From a virus: a stretch of DNA of 52,705 bases. This document shows positions 25,783 through 33,160 of this stretch, piece by piece. The notes under the pieces are model-generated. The model saw only the letters and a list, made by a program, of their open reading frames with translations. It was not told where the DNA came from and did no database searches. The position numbers and the translations under genes are program-made. The stretch lies in IMG/VR virus record IMGVR_UViG_3300005288_000018, positions 1 through 52,705 of that record; one strand, written 5' to 3'. The stretch's first letter is position 1. Each line of letters begins with the position of its first letter.

Positions 25783-26060
25783 ACAATCACACAAAAGAAT
25801 TCCTAACAAAACTCTTAGATCTTCTAGAAGAATACAAAGCCAACCTAGAAATTGAAGGGGACAGCTATAGCGGTGGTCCTATGCAGATCACTTTGGAAGT
25901 ATTAAATCCTCAGACGTTTGATGAGCACTATGATGAGTGGCTTGAACAGCATCCGGGAGAGAAATATCCATACGGGAGCACAGTGCTTTATTCCTATGCG
26001 GAGTGGATTGATTTAGGTTATCATGTTGATAAGGATAAACTGAGGAGTTTGATTGGATGA
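25779..26060 (+). CDS. Hypothetical protein, paralogue of the 46544 protein
   Basis: 93 aa. EFLTKLLDLLEEYKANLEIEG resembles EFLTKLSALLEEYKVTVEV of the protein at 46544-46789, so the two accessory blocks share a small gene family. Unknown. Confidence 0.65.
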   Translation: MNNHTKEFLTKLLDLLEEYKANLEIEGDSYSGGPMQITLEVLNPQTFDEHYDEWLEQHPGEKYPYGSTVLYSYAEWIDLGYHVDKDKLRSLIG

Positions 26061-26152
26061 CAGGTCTTGAAATATTTATGGGAGCTATTATAGTTGCTGG
26101 TGTTCTAGGCTTTGGTACGTTTCTGGTTGCAATTGTAAAGGGGTTTAGCTAA
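26057..26152 (+). CDS. 31-aa membrane peptide
   Basis: One hydrophobic helix covering residues 5-26. ATGA start overlap and TAATG end overlap. Unknown. Confidence 0.5.
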   Translation: MTGLEIFMGAIIVAGVLGFGTFLVAIVKGFS

Positions 26153-26304
26153 TGAATCGTAAACAAACAATACTCGACACAATATCTCTCCTCCAAAATG
26201 CTAAACATTTGTTGGAGAAAGAGCTAGAGTACGATTACAGTGTGACAGATGACATTGAGAAGATTATTGAAGCGCTTGAATTTGACTTGGGAGGAGAAAA
26301 CTAA
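26152..26304 (+). CDS. Small helical protein
   Basis: 50 aa (begins MNRKQTILDTISLL). TAATG overlaps on both sides; helical, acidic C-terminus. Unknown. Confidence 0.55.
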   Translation: MNRKQTILDTISLLQNAKHLLEKELEYDYSVTDDIEKIIEALEFDLGGEN

Positions 26305-26567
26305 TGCGATTTAATTACTATTCAGAGTTTGAAGATTGGTGCATCCTGCACAACTATGAGCCTGACGATCTGTTGAACAAGGAAACTCTATTAGAGAAGA
26401 GTTACTCTAAGATCATTCAGTTCTATATTGCAAATGATAACGGGACTTATGCACGAGTACACAGTTACCATAGCTCTGATGAAGGTTTGTTTGATATCAC
26501 TGTCGAACAAGAAGGCTTGACACGTAAAGTCACTCAAGTGATGACAGAAAAAGTGGAGTATGTTTGA
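26304..26567 (+). CDS. Hypothetical protein
   Basis: 87 aa, GGAGGAG upstream of ATG. Mixed alpha/beta, Tyr-rich. Unknown. Confidence 0.65.
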   Translation: MRFNYYSEFEDWCILHNYEPDDLLNKETLLEKSYSKIIQFYIANDNGTYARVHSYHSSDEGLFDITVEQEGLTRKVTQVMTEKVEYV

Positions 26568-26818
26568 TGATCACATATAAAAACATCACTCTCGTCAAAT
26601 GCAGCTCTGGAGATTGGGAGGGTTTGTATCTTGACAATGATCTGTATTGTGAAGCTCACAGCATTCCTACACATGACATCTTTGACTTGATTAATAATCA
26701 CCACATTCAAGAGGCTAAATCTTTTGAAGTGAACGAGGATTACACAGAGAATGTGGTAGAGTATTACGGAGGTTTTCCTCAATTGCTAAGTGAGATTCCT
26801 GAAGAGGTTAGAGTCTAA
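26567..26818 (+). CDS. Hypothetical protein
   Basis: 83 aa, acidic. ATG at 26567 overlaps the previous TGA (TGATG); stop overlaps the next ATG. Unknown. Confidence 0.6.
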   Translation: MITYKNITLVKCSSGDWEGLYLDNDLYCEAHSIPTHDIFDLINNHHIQEAKSFEVNEDYTENVVEYYGGFPQLLSEIPEEVRV

Positions 26819-26997
26819 TGTCGGTATTCTCCAAATGCCTCGGCACAAACTGCCCAAAGAAATCTCAGTGCTACCGGTTCACTGTTGAGGCTCTGCCGAA
26901 GTATCAGCCTTGGCTTGTGCAACAGGTTAGTGTGCCTGATGTGGAGAAATGCAGGTTTTATATTGATAATGAGGAGAAGACGGATGAACGACTGTGA
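26818..26997 (+). CDS. Small Cys-rich protein
   Basis: 59 aa. CLGTNCPKKSQCYRF with a distant fourth Cys in VEKCRFY is a putative zinc site seen in small phage proteins. TAATG start. Confidence 0.6.
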   Translation: MSVFSKCLGTNCPKKSQCYRFTVEALPKYQPWLVQQVSVPDVEKCRFYIDNEEKTDERL

Positions 26998-27214
26998 AAG
27001 TTTTTCAGTTATGCATACAGACGGCGAAATTAAAAACTACTTTATTGACATTGGCGAGGATAGTTTGGAGTTCAGATTACTTAATATAGACCAAAATAAT
27101 GTTTACACCCTGTACAGAAAATCTGATACGGGTTGTGGCTATGTCATAAATGTGACTGAGGAAGTTTATAATGAGGAGAAAACAAATGGAATTCCAAGTG
27201 CTACACATTCGTAA
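26984..27214 (+). CDS. Hypothetical protein
   Basis: 76 aa from the ATG at 26984 (GAGGAG, 7 nt), overlapping the previous gene by 14 nt. Acidic. The frame stays open upstream but without a start signal. Confidence 0.55.
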   Translation: MNDCESFSVMHTDGEIKNYFIDIGEDSLEFRLLNIDQNNVYTLYRKSDTGCGYVINVTEEVYNEEKTNGIPSATHS

Positions 27215-27329
27215 TGGTGCTTACCTATGCTCGGGGACCTTCTCTCAGTGCATCGAGTACCTTGAAAAGAATGGTTATTGGATTGTCAAGAAAGAAGGTC
27301 AGCAAGAACAATATTGGTATGTTGAATAA
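27186..27329 (+). CDS. Small hypothetical protein
   Basis: 47 aa (begins MEFQVLHIRNGAYL), GAGGAG upstream, overlapping the previous gene by 29 nt. Ends just before a promoter. Unknown. Confidence 0.55.
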   Translation: MEFQVLHIRNGAYLCSGTFSQCIEYLEKNGYWIVKKEGQQEQYWYVE

Positions 27330-27335
27330 TTTTTC

Positions 27336-27364
27336 TTGACAACCTCATCCCACCCCACCATAAT
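27336..27364 (+). promoter_or_regulatory. Sigma70 promoter
   Basis: TTGACA, 17-nt C-rich spacer, CATAAT. Drives the 27444 gene after an 80-nt leader. Confidence 0.8.
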
Positions 27365-27443
27365 CAACACACAAGACATAGCGTTAAAAGCGCTGAAATG
27401 AATGAAATAGATAAGTTATGTAGGATAAATAGGAGAGAATGTT

Positions 27444-27839
27444 ATGAAGATCAGCACACGAACAGAACAAGTCATTGACGTTGGTGATTGGGATCAACTA
27501 GTAATTGACACTTATGGGAGGCCTTACAGCTTCCAACAACAAGATGGTTGTAAAGAGCGTCAACGTGTTAAGATTACAATTCCTGATGAAGCTTACGATG
27601 ATGAGAAGGACAGTATCCCTGAGATTGTAAATGGTGATGAGATGTGTGTAAGCTTTAAAGCTTGGCTTGAGCGTGACCCTGAGCAGAAGATTCCTTGTAA
27701 ATATGGTGGTACTGGTCCAGACTTCACAGGTCTTTGGTGGGAACGCAACTTCTATCCAGATGTTCAAATGATTGCAAATAGTCTGTACCGGATGGAATTG
27801 ATTGAAGCTGGTGATTATACAATTGATATTGATTGGTAA
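27444..27839 (+). CDS. Conserved phage protein (QQQDG/WWERNFYPD family)
   Basis: 131 aa. YSFQQQDGCKERQ, VSFKAWLERDP, LWWERNFYPD and a final DYTIDIDW match an acidic phage/bacterial protein family of unknown function that I recall. First gene after a promoter, GGAG upstream. Confidence 0.75.
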   Translation: MKISTRTEQVIDVGDWDQLVIDTYGRPYSFQQQDGCKERQRVKITIPDEAYDDEKDSIPEIVNGDEMCVSFKAWLERDPEQKIPCKYGGTGPDFTGLWWERNFYPDVQMIANSLYRMELIEAGDYTIDIDW

Positions 27840-27851
27840 GGGAGAATAGTT

Positions 27852-28067
27852 ATGTCAGTAAAAACTAAGCGAATCGCAGTAAGCAAACGTCCATCTGCTG
27901 AACAGATTAAGAACAGTGAACGGTGGTTGTTCTTCCTATCTCAGTGTGCGATTGATTGGGAAAGTTTGAGCGAAGAATCTCGTGACTTCTTTGCAAGTAT
28001 GGGATCAACAGAGTCCAGTGAAGAAGATATTAATAATGCTATCGATTTGGCACGAGGTGTTAAATGA
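27852..28067 (+). CDS. Hypothetical protein
   Basis: 71 aa, basic N-terminus, helical. GGGAG upstream. Unknown. Confidence 0.6.
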   Translation: MSVKTKRIAVSKRPSAEQIKNSERWLFFLSQCAIDWESLSEESRDFFASMGSTESSEEDINNAIDLARGVK

Positions 28068-28264
28068 ATATTGATTTCGGTTGGATGGGTAAAGTTATTC
28101 TGCAAGATTGGGAAGATCCTTTTACTCCTGAAGGTGAAGGATTTGCAATAGTGTCTGATGGTTACACAGAATCTGGTATTAGGATTCATGGTGTACTAGA
28201 TCAGCGGGAGTACGCAACTTATCCTTGTGTTTGGCGCAATGCTATTCTTATTAAGCTAAACTAG
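28064..28264 (+). CDS. Hypothetical protein
   Basis: 66 aa, beta-rich. ATGA overlap with the previous gene and GAGG upstream. Unknown. Confidence 0.6.
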   Translation: MNIDFGWMGKVILQDWEDPFTPEGEGFAIVSDGYTESGIRIHGVLDQREYATYPCVWRNAILIKLN

Positions 28265-28273
28265 GAGAACCCT

Positions 28274-28480
28274 ATGAACCACCTTACATCACTCCTAGAA
28301 CGTCTCCAGCAGGCAGAAAGTGCCTACAAAACAGCTAAAACATCGCTAGATAATAGCCTTGAATACATCCTGTGCCGTGAAGAGTTGAAGCAGTGTCGTT
28401 TTAGGTTCGATAAGGCGTGTAGGGAATATGTTTTGGCTAATGTGTTTGGACATAAAATTGAAGAGGAGATTGAAGCGTGA
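28274..28480 (+). CDS. Coiled-coil protein
   Basis: 68 aa, helical throughout with heptads (LTSLLERLQQAESAYKTAK). AGGAG 6 nt before ATG. Unknown. Confidence 0.6.
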   Translation: MNHLTSLLERLQQAESAYKTAKTSLDNSLEYILCREELKQCRFRFDKACREYVLANVFGHKIEEEIEA

Positions 28481-28623
28481 ATGTATTCAGGAGCGTATCT
28501 AATCAGAGGGTGTATAGTATGGGATTGTCCCTATCCAAAATTAAAAGGTCTTCCAAATACTCCTTTTGGGTTTCGTATGGCTTCAAATCAATCTCTTTTT
28601 CTTGGGGAGAAAATCAAGAATGA
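28477..28623 (+). CDS. Small Ser-rich basic protein
   Basis: 48 aa, GTG start (GTGA overlap, GAGGAG upstream). Basic and rich in Ser/Phe. Stop overlaps the next gene's start. Confidence 0.5.
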   Translation: MNVFRSVSNQRVYSMGLSLSKIKRSSKYSFWVSYGFKSISFSWGENQE

Positions 28624-28895
28624 ACAAGCAACTATTAGAACTATTTGAAGAACACATCTACTTTCCTGAAGACCACACAAAGGTTTGCTGGACTGAGAAT
28701 TATGGTACTATCTCTTACAACAAAGAAAACAATGTCGAAGACCTTCTTGATGGAAATGGTGAAACATATTCAGGTGAAGTACGCGAAGACCTAATTGAGA
28801 TTGATGGGTATGTAATGTATTTGCTTGATAGCTCTTGTGGATTTGACTATCAAGCTATTTTCTCATTAGCTTTGAAGGTGGGAGAGGATGAGTGA
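28620..28895 (+). CDS. Hypothetical acidic protein
   Basis: 91 aa from the ATG at 28620. The frame is open further upstream but the ATGA overlap with the previous stop fixes the likely start. Acidic; unknown. Confidence 0.6.
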   Translation: MNKQLLELFEEHIYFPEDHTKVCWTENYGTISYNKENNVEDLLDGNGETYSGEVREDLIEIDGYVMYLLDSSCGFDYQAIFSLALKVGEDE

Positions 28896-29085
28896 TAAAT
28901 TTCTTTCCCGTAAGTTTATCTTGACGTGTGTTATCCAAATGCTACTATTCCTCTCATTGTGGCTTGGGAGTCTCCCTGTTGAAGCTTTCCAAACTCTGAC
29001 GATTACTTTGATTAGCGGATACTTACTTTTGAATACCTCTCAAAATGTTTTGACAAAGGATAAATCAAATGACACACCCATATAA
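28888..29085 (+). CDS. Two-helix membrane protein, holin-like
   Basis: 65 aa. SDKFLSRKFILT start, then hydrophobic segments at about 9-28 and 33-50. The SRKF-plus-two-helix layout is seen in small phage membrane proteins, some called holins; a lysis role here is unproven. Confidence 0.55.
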   Translation: MSDKFLSRKFILTCVIQMLLFLSLWLGSLPVEAFQTLTITLISGYLLLNTSQNVLTKDKSNDTPI

Positions 29086-29383
29086 AGTTGGCGAAAAGGT
29101 TATCCTACAAAGCCCAAACCTCCCCGAACATTCGGGTGAATATACAATCGAAGCAATCCTTGACACCTTTGAAGAATTAACATGTCGATTCACAGGGAAC
29201 CACCTTTGGACAAATGAAGGTGTGAGTTATGTACTAGACGTTCCACTCCTAGATTTGATCGTCTGTGATGGATCAGAAGCTCTCTGGTGTGGTAGTTCCT
29301 TGAGAAAGATTCAAGAGATTGGAGATATGTCTTATAAAGAATTGATGAGTTCCTTGAAATCTCCTGTGTTGGAGTGGAATTGA
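29069..29383 (+). CDS. SH3-like hypothetical protein
   Basis: 104 aa. PYKVGEKVILQSPNLPEHSGEYTI is a barrel-like start resembling 24646 and 29686. Overlaps the membrane gene by 17 nt. Unknown. Confidence 0.6.
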   Translation: MTHPYKVGEKVILQSPNLPEHSGEYTIEAILDTFEELTCRFTGNHLWTNEGVSYVLDVPLLDLIVCDGSEALWCGSSLRKIQEIGDMSYKELMSSLKSPVLEWN

Positions 29384-29637
29384 TGAATCCTTTACAAGTG
29401 TTGAAAGATAGGTTGCAATATGAATTCACAAAGACACATACGTCTAAAGACTATGTTGAAGCTCTTGGAGATGGTCTGTATGCTTGCAGTCTAAGCGAAG
29501 CTGCCTTGAATGTGCTTATATTCAACTGGAGTGTTGACCCGCTAGGTACTGAAAAACTTTCCTTCGAAGATAAAGAATACCAACGTGGTGTAGAATTTGT
29601 AGAAGAACAGTGGCATAGAATAACTGGGATGTTTTAA
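29383..29637 (+). CDS. Hypothetical protein
   Basis: 84 aa from the ATG at 29383 (TGATG, GGAG upstream). Helical. Unknown. Confidence 0.6.
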   Translation: MNPLQVLKDRLQYEFTKTHTSKDYVEALGDGLYACSLSEAALNVLIFNWSVDPLGTEKLSFEDKEYQRGVEFVEEQWHRITGMF

Positions 29638-29685
29638 AGAGCTGGTGTTTTGATAAATTAAATTAATGGTTTTAGGAGAGAAGAG

Positions 29686-30105
29686 ATGAAAGTTAAGGTG
29701 ATTAAGGCGGGGTTGAGTAGTTATTGGTATGCTGACAAGCTTGGTGAAGTCTTTGAAGCCGTTGTGAATAATAACGGTAGCTGGGACTATAAAGAAGTGG
29801 GCAGTCCGGGTGTAAACCGTTATTTTGACAAAGACGATGTAGAAATTATTTATGAGGGCGCGGCTGTGTTTGATATTAAGAAAGATAAGTGGTTCATCTA
29901 CACACCAACTCATGAAATCTCTAAGCTCGTGCAGAACTGGCTGTTTGATCAGGGGTTTGTGTGGCAACACCATGAAGACACTTCTGTACGTTATACAAGC
30001 TCGCTTTACCTGAAGCTGAGCCCATACACAATCGGAGCGTTCTGTCACACCGATAGCATTGATCTTAAATATGACACAGCTAAAGAAATCAAGCTGACAT
30101 TCTGA
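29686..30105 (+). CDS. Hypothetical protein with SH3-like N-terminus
   Basis: 139 aa, GGAG 7 nt before ATG. VKVIKAGLSSYWYADKLGEVFEA is a barrel-like segment; the remainder is mixed alpha/beta. Unknown. Confidence 0.65.
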   Translation: MKVKVIKAGLSSYWYADKLGEVFEAVVNNNGSWDYKEVGSPGVNRYFDKDDVEIIYEGAAVFDIKKDKWFIYTPTHEISKLVQNWLFDQGFVWQHHEDTSVRYTSSLYLKLSPYTIGAFCHTDSIDLKYDTAKEIKLTF

Positions 30106-30191
30106 TACAGCAAATCACCGACCTTCAAGCGCAAGCTGAAAAATTGCAAGGAATCGTTGGAAAATAAATGTGATAATTTCGTGAAACACCC

Positions 30192-30219
30192 TTGTTTTGT
30201 GATCCAATCTGAGTAGAAT
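30192..30219 (+). promoter_or_regulatory. Candidate sigma70 promoter
   Basis: TTGTTT, 16-nt spacer, TAGAAT, 75 nt upstream of the 30293 gene, in a gap of about 190 nt. Confidence 0.5.
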
Positions 30220-30292
30220 GGGCTCAGAAGCTGTAAAGCAGCCGCAACACTGTAACAAAAACGAATCAACACAACACACATTGGAGCTTAAA

Positions 30293-30562
30293 ATGATCGC
30301 AAGAATCGAAGTTTCTACCATCAAAGCTGTACTGGAATCACTGAAAGTAGAAGGTGTTCACAACGAAGCACTGATGGACTGTCTAGCTTACTCAAACCTC
30401 CCTGTCAGCACATTTGAAGGATTCCTAGACAGTCATCTGTGGTTTACTGAGGACGCTGATTTTGATGTTGCGTACCCTACAGATGAGGCTAAAACTTACG
30501 CTATCAGTCTTGGTCAGATCGAAGAGGCACTTGTAAATCAAGGGCTTATCTATAATTCGTAG
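30293..30562 (+). CDS. Hypothetical acidic protein
   Basis: 89 aa from the ATG at 30293 (GGAG, 6 nt). The open frame continues upstream through the promoter and is ignored. Unknown. Confidence 0.65.
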   Translation: MIARIEVSTIKAVLESLKVEGVHNEALMDCLAYSNLPVSTFEGFLDSHLWFTEDADFDVAYPTDEAKTYAISLGQIEEALVNQGLIYNS

Positions 30563-30601
30563 GTTTGTTTCAGAAGATTTCAAATTGTTTCTAGAAAAGG
30601 C

Positions 30602-30630
30602 TTGACGGCGTGTAAGACATTCGCTATCCT
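30602..30630 (+). promoter_or_regulatory. Sigma70 promoter
   Basis: TTGACG, 17-nt spacer, TATCCT. The same TATCCT -10 box occurs in the minus-strand promoter at 46818. Confidence 0.7.
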
Positions 30631-30636
30631 TCTAAT

Positions 30637-30757
30637 CAAGCAAGGGAGAAACACAGGGAGCAGACAGTCAGACTCTCAAAACAAAGGAGGTAAGCGCATA
30701 GGAATAATCCATGCGTTATCTAGGACTTAGAAGTCCAATCCTTATTAGGTGAATATC
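30637..30757 (+). promoter_or_regulatory. Structured 5' leader with an orphan Shine-Dalgarno
   Basis: About 120 nt between the promoter and ATG. Contains AAAGGAGG (30684-30691) with no usable start nearby, then two hairpins: CGCAT...ATGCG and GGACTT-AG-AAGTCC. May control translation of the 30758 gene or act as a small RNA. Confidence 0.4.
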
Positions 30758-30958
30758 ATGGCTCAAGTAGACAATATTAAAGGCAGCTTCTCCCCAGTGT
30801 CGGGGAACAATACCCGTCGCATGTTTGATGATCGTGGGAATTTCCTCGGCTTGATTATCAAATGTTCTGAGGGTTATCGTGTACAACGTTTGGATGGGAA
30901 GTGTCGCCTCAAGAAAACCTTGGCAGAAGCATTTCGCAGCATCGCGAGGGTTAATTGA
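30758..30958 (+). CDS. Hypothetical basic protein
   Basis: 66 aa from the ATG at 30758 (AGGTGA upstream); a GTG 9 nt earlier is possible. Basic, beta-rich. Unknown. Confidence 0.6.
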   Translation: MAQVDNIKGSFSPVSGNNTRRMFDDRGNFLGLIIKCSEGYRVQRLDGKCRLKKTLAEAFRSIARVN

Positions 30959-30959
30959 A

Positions 30960-31334
30960 ATGAAAACTCTCGGATACTTGATTTCTTGTGAAGGTCGCCA
31001 ATTATTCATGCGCGATAAAGCTGATTGCTCTTGGGCCTATCTTGACGATGAATACACAGTGACAGAGTTGGTAGCAAAGGTTGGTGAAGAACCTCTACCA
31101 GAGGAACACCCCTCAACCGATGAAACACAGGAAAGGCTTCAGCTTTTGGAACAGATTTATGAGTTGGAAGAGCAGCAGATAGCTGCAATGAAGCACAAAC
31201 TAGAAGAGGCACTGGAGCTGGTAGAAAACATACATCTGTTTGCCAGCAACCAAACCACTAACATCATGGAGGCAAGGGGGCTTTTGAAACTGATCGCTGA
31301 ATCGTGTGATAAATGGCTGAAGCCAAAAGAATAG
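30960..31334 (+). CDS. Hypothetical protein with coiled coil
   Basis: 124 aa from the ATG at 30960 (GAGGG upstream). Beta N-terminus with two Cys, then a long helix at about 58-95 (LQLLEQIYELEEQQIAAMK). Ends before a terminator. Confidence 0.65.
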   Translation: MKTLGYLISCEGRQLFMRDKADCSWAYLDDEYTVTELVAKVGEEPLPEEHPSTDETQERLQLLEQIYELEEQQIAAMKHKLEEALELVENIHLFASNQTTNIMEARGLLKLIAESCDKWLKPKE

Positions 31335-31349
31335 AAAAGATTTTACCTC

Positions 31350-31372
31350 AGCCATCTTGACGATGGCTTTTT
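31350..31372 (+). terminator. Intrinsic terminator whose loop is a -35 box
   Basis: Stem AGCCATC (31350-31356) and GATGGCT (31362-31368), loop TTGAC, then TTTTT. The loop plus one base is the TTGACG of the promoter at 31357-31385. Confidence 0.85.
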
Positions 31373-31385
31373 GTTGACTTAAAAT
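31357..31385 (+). promoter_or_regulatory. Sigma70 promoter embedded in the terminator
   Basis: TTGACG (in the terminator loop), 17 nt, TAAAAT, then ACATCAAAGACAAAC starting 4 nt later, identical to the stretch after the 36141 promoter. Drives the RMF-like gene. Confidence 0.8.
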
Positions 31386-31422
31386 AAAGACATCAAAGAC
31401 AAACAACCCAAGGGCGACCGAA

Positions 31423-31608
31423 ATGAACATTCAACAAAAGCAACTCACTCCAGAATTCTCTGAAGGTTGGATTGCTCGTGTCGGACATAAAATGTTGTCG
31501 GTTTGCCCTTATGCTAAAGATACTTTAGAAGCCAGTCTCTGGTGCTATGGTTGGTATGAAGCTTCCCGTGATCCAGCCTTAATTTCTGAAGAGATGGGAG
31601 AGGTGTAA
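31423..31608 (+). CDS. Ribosome modulation factor (RMF/CrpP)-like protein
   Basis: 61 aa. GW...G......CPYAKDTLEASLWCYGWYEA reproduces the RMF pattern (Gly...CPY...W..GW.EA; E. coli RMF has MCPY and WLGGWREA). RMF pairs 70S ribosomes into inactive 100S dimers in starvation; CrpP-type relatives are less well understood. First gene after its own promoter. May protect or silence ribosomes, or counter host RMF. Confidence 0.6.
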   Translation: MNIQQKQLTPEFSEGWIARVGHKMLSVCPYAKDTLEASLWCYGWYEASRDPALISEEMGEV

Positions 31609-31609
31609 C

Positions 31610-31801
31610 ATGAAAAAGCTTACTGCTGAATCAATCAAAACAGCTTTGTCCCTTTTAGGCTGGACAGAAGACTCTTACGGGCATATGCAATGCACGGGTA
31701 AGACTGGTTCAAAGTATCGTGTGAAGATGCAAGCTACCTCTATACGTCTTGAGGTTAAGAAAGACGATGGGGAACAAGGCAGAGTGGGCTTGGTGTTCTA
31801 A
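31610..31801 (+). CDS. Small basic protein
   Basis: 63 aa, GGGAG upstream, directly after the RMF-like gene. The TAESIKTALSLLGW start suggests a helix then beta sheet, as in small YcfA/HicA-like folds, but the match is weak. Unknown. Confidence 0.55.
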   Translation: MKKLTAESIKTALSLLGWTEDSYGHMQCTGKTGSKYRVKMQATSIRLEVKKDDGEQGRVGLVF

Positions 31802-31807
31802 TAAAGG

Positions 31808-31836
31808 TTGACAGGGGCTCGAAAGAGCCCCATAAT
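31808..31836 (+). promoter_or_regulatory. Sigma70 promoter with hairpin spacer
   Basis: TTGACA, a 17-nt spacer that is almost entirely the palindrome GGGGCTC-GAAA-GAGCCCC, then CATAAT (its first C is the last stem base). Drives the 31880 gene. Confidence 0.8.
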
Positions 31837-31879
31837 CAACTCAAGAGAAACAAACAACGAACACAAAAGGATTTCAGAC

Positions 31880-32308
31880 ATGGCTATTCCAGACTACGCA
31901 GATGAACGTTCATATAAATTCTTTACGCGCTATTATGTTGGCCCCAGCACTGGTGAAGGTGGCACTGCCTACAAAACTATGATTGACACTCGGCACGAGG
32001 AATTGAAGCCCTCTAAGAATTACAGAGGTCGTTGCTGCGTATACTGCGGACAAATGGTTTACGCAATTCAGCCAGATCATCTGGGGTTTGAGGTAACAGG
32101 TTATTTTTGCATTTGTAAAGACGCTATGGATGAGGTTGAACTCAATACTGCTATTGAAGAGCTGGAACAGAAGCATAGCGAAGAACTACTACAACTGAAG
32201 AAGAAAGCCCCAAAACCTTCTGTAAAGGTTAAGCGTAGGTTGATAGAACACGAACTCAAGGATGATTATTACCTTGACCGTACAATGAAAGCCTTAGGAA
32301 TTTCTTGA
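31880..32308 (+). CDS. Zinc-ribbon-like hypothetical protein
   Basis: 142 aa from the ATG at 31880 (AAAGGA, 8 nt). RCCVYCGQMVYA and YFCICKD form a possible Cys4 site at about 50-77; a charged helix and a Lys-rich tail follow. Unknown. Confidence 0.6.
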   Translation: MAIPDYADERSYKFFTRYYVGPSTGEGGTAYKTMIDTRHEELKPSKNYRGRCCVYCGQMVYAIQPDHLGFEVTGYFCICKDAMDEVELNTAIEELEQKHSEELLQLKKKAPKPSVKVKRRLIEHELKDDYYLDRTMKALGIS

Positions 32309-32316
32309 AATAGGTG

Positions 32317-32345
32317 TTGACAGGTCTTCGAAAGGAGTCTAATAT
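32317..32345 (+). promoter_or_regulatory. Sigma70 promoter
   Basis: TTGACA, 17-nt spacer with the same central TCGAAAG as the 31808 spacer but poorer pairing, TAATAT. Drives the 32395 gene. Confidence 0.8.
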
Positions 32346-32394
32346 CTATCTACATAGGAAGCAGAAAGCTTCTAACCGAACCGGAGCAACAACC

Positions 32395-32568
32395 ATGACC
32401 ACTTCAACCGACACCATCAAAGACATCTACGTTGTCTACGACCGTCACACTGGCACTGTAGTCAGTAAACCAATGTCTTTCAAAGCAGCTATCCGGTCTG
32501 TTGACAAACGTGACAATGCCTACGGCGGCTATCGTTTCGGCAAACGTCGTGTGGAAGCCTCGGCATGA
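32395..32568 (+). CDS. Small basic protein
   Basis: 57 aa from the ATG at 32395 (GGAG, 8 nt). Base use is richer in C than the neighbours. Ends YRFGKRRVEASA; basic. Unknown. Confidence 0.6.
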   Translation: MTTSTDTIKDIYVVYDRHTGTVVSKPMSFKAAIRSVDKRDNAYGGYRFGKRRVEASA

Positions 32569-32774
32569 AGAAGTTCATCGGTCAACTCCAAGTAGGCGAC
32601 AAAGTTTTCGTTCGCGTAGGTGGCAGAAAATTCAAATCAGCTTGCGAGGTTAAGGAGATAACCTTTAACAACGTAGATGAAGAAAATGAAACAGCCACTA
32701 TACTTTTTGATGATGGGGTTGGTCAGTGGCTGCAAAATTGGTACATAACTGAATTGATTGAGGTGATACGATGA
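32565..32774 (+). CDS. SH3-like small protein
   Basis: 69 aa, ATGA overlap. IGQLQVGDKVFVRVGGRKF is barrel-like. Unknown. Confidence 0.6.
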   Translation: MKKFIGQLQVGDKVFVRVGGRKFKSACEVKEITFNNVDEENETATILFDDGVGQWLQNWYITELIEVIR

Positions 32775-32965
32775 CTTACAAAGTGAAACCAACAGTTACA
32801 ATCAACAACGCAATCAAACAGATTGACAAACGCATGATTGCTGTAGGTAAAGAACGTGATAAGCTTGATGACTTGATTGGTGAGCTTGAGCATCTTAAAG
32901 AGAACTGCCGTGAAGCTTACGACGACCTTCAACGTGCTCGTGATTCACTTTCGGAGTTAGTGTAA
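32771..32965 (+). CDS. Coiled-coil protein
   Basis: 64 aa; ATGA overlap. Helix with heptads across DKLDDLIGELEHLKENCRE. Unknown. Confidence 0.6.
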   Translation: MTYKVKPTVTINNAIKQIDKRMIAVGKERDKLDDLIGELEHLKENCREAYDDLQRARDSLSELV

Positions 32966-33159
32966 TGAAACTTAAATGCATACGTGATGTTGTGATGACT
33001 AGGGATGCAAGGGTGGCGTTCAAAGCTGGCCAAGAATATGATTTCAGCATGAATGCACATGGGGAGATTTCTCAGAAGACTGAGAATGGTGTACATATGT
33101 TTCGGGCTAGTGGGCCAGAGGCTTGGACGGTTTATTTTAAGTATGAGTTGGAGGTGTGA
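32965..33159 (+). CDS. Hypothetical protein
   Basis: 64 aa; TAATG overlap. VAFKAGQEYDFSM suggests a small barrel. Unknown. Confidence 0.6.
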   Translation: MKLKCIRDVVMTRDARVAFKAGQEYDFSMNAHGEISQKTENGVHMFRASGPEAWTVYFKYELEV

Positions 33160-33160
33160 T

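Noticed and set aside
30103-30170. Small helical peptide frame (QQITDLQAQAEKLQ) after the 29686 gene
   Set aside because: Looks protein-like but begins only with CTG or ATA and has no ribosome site; too weak to annotate.
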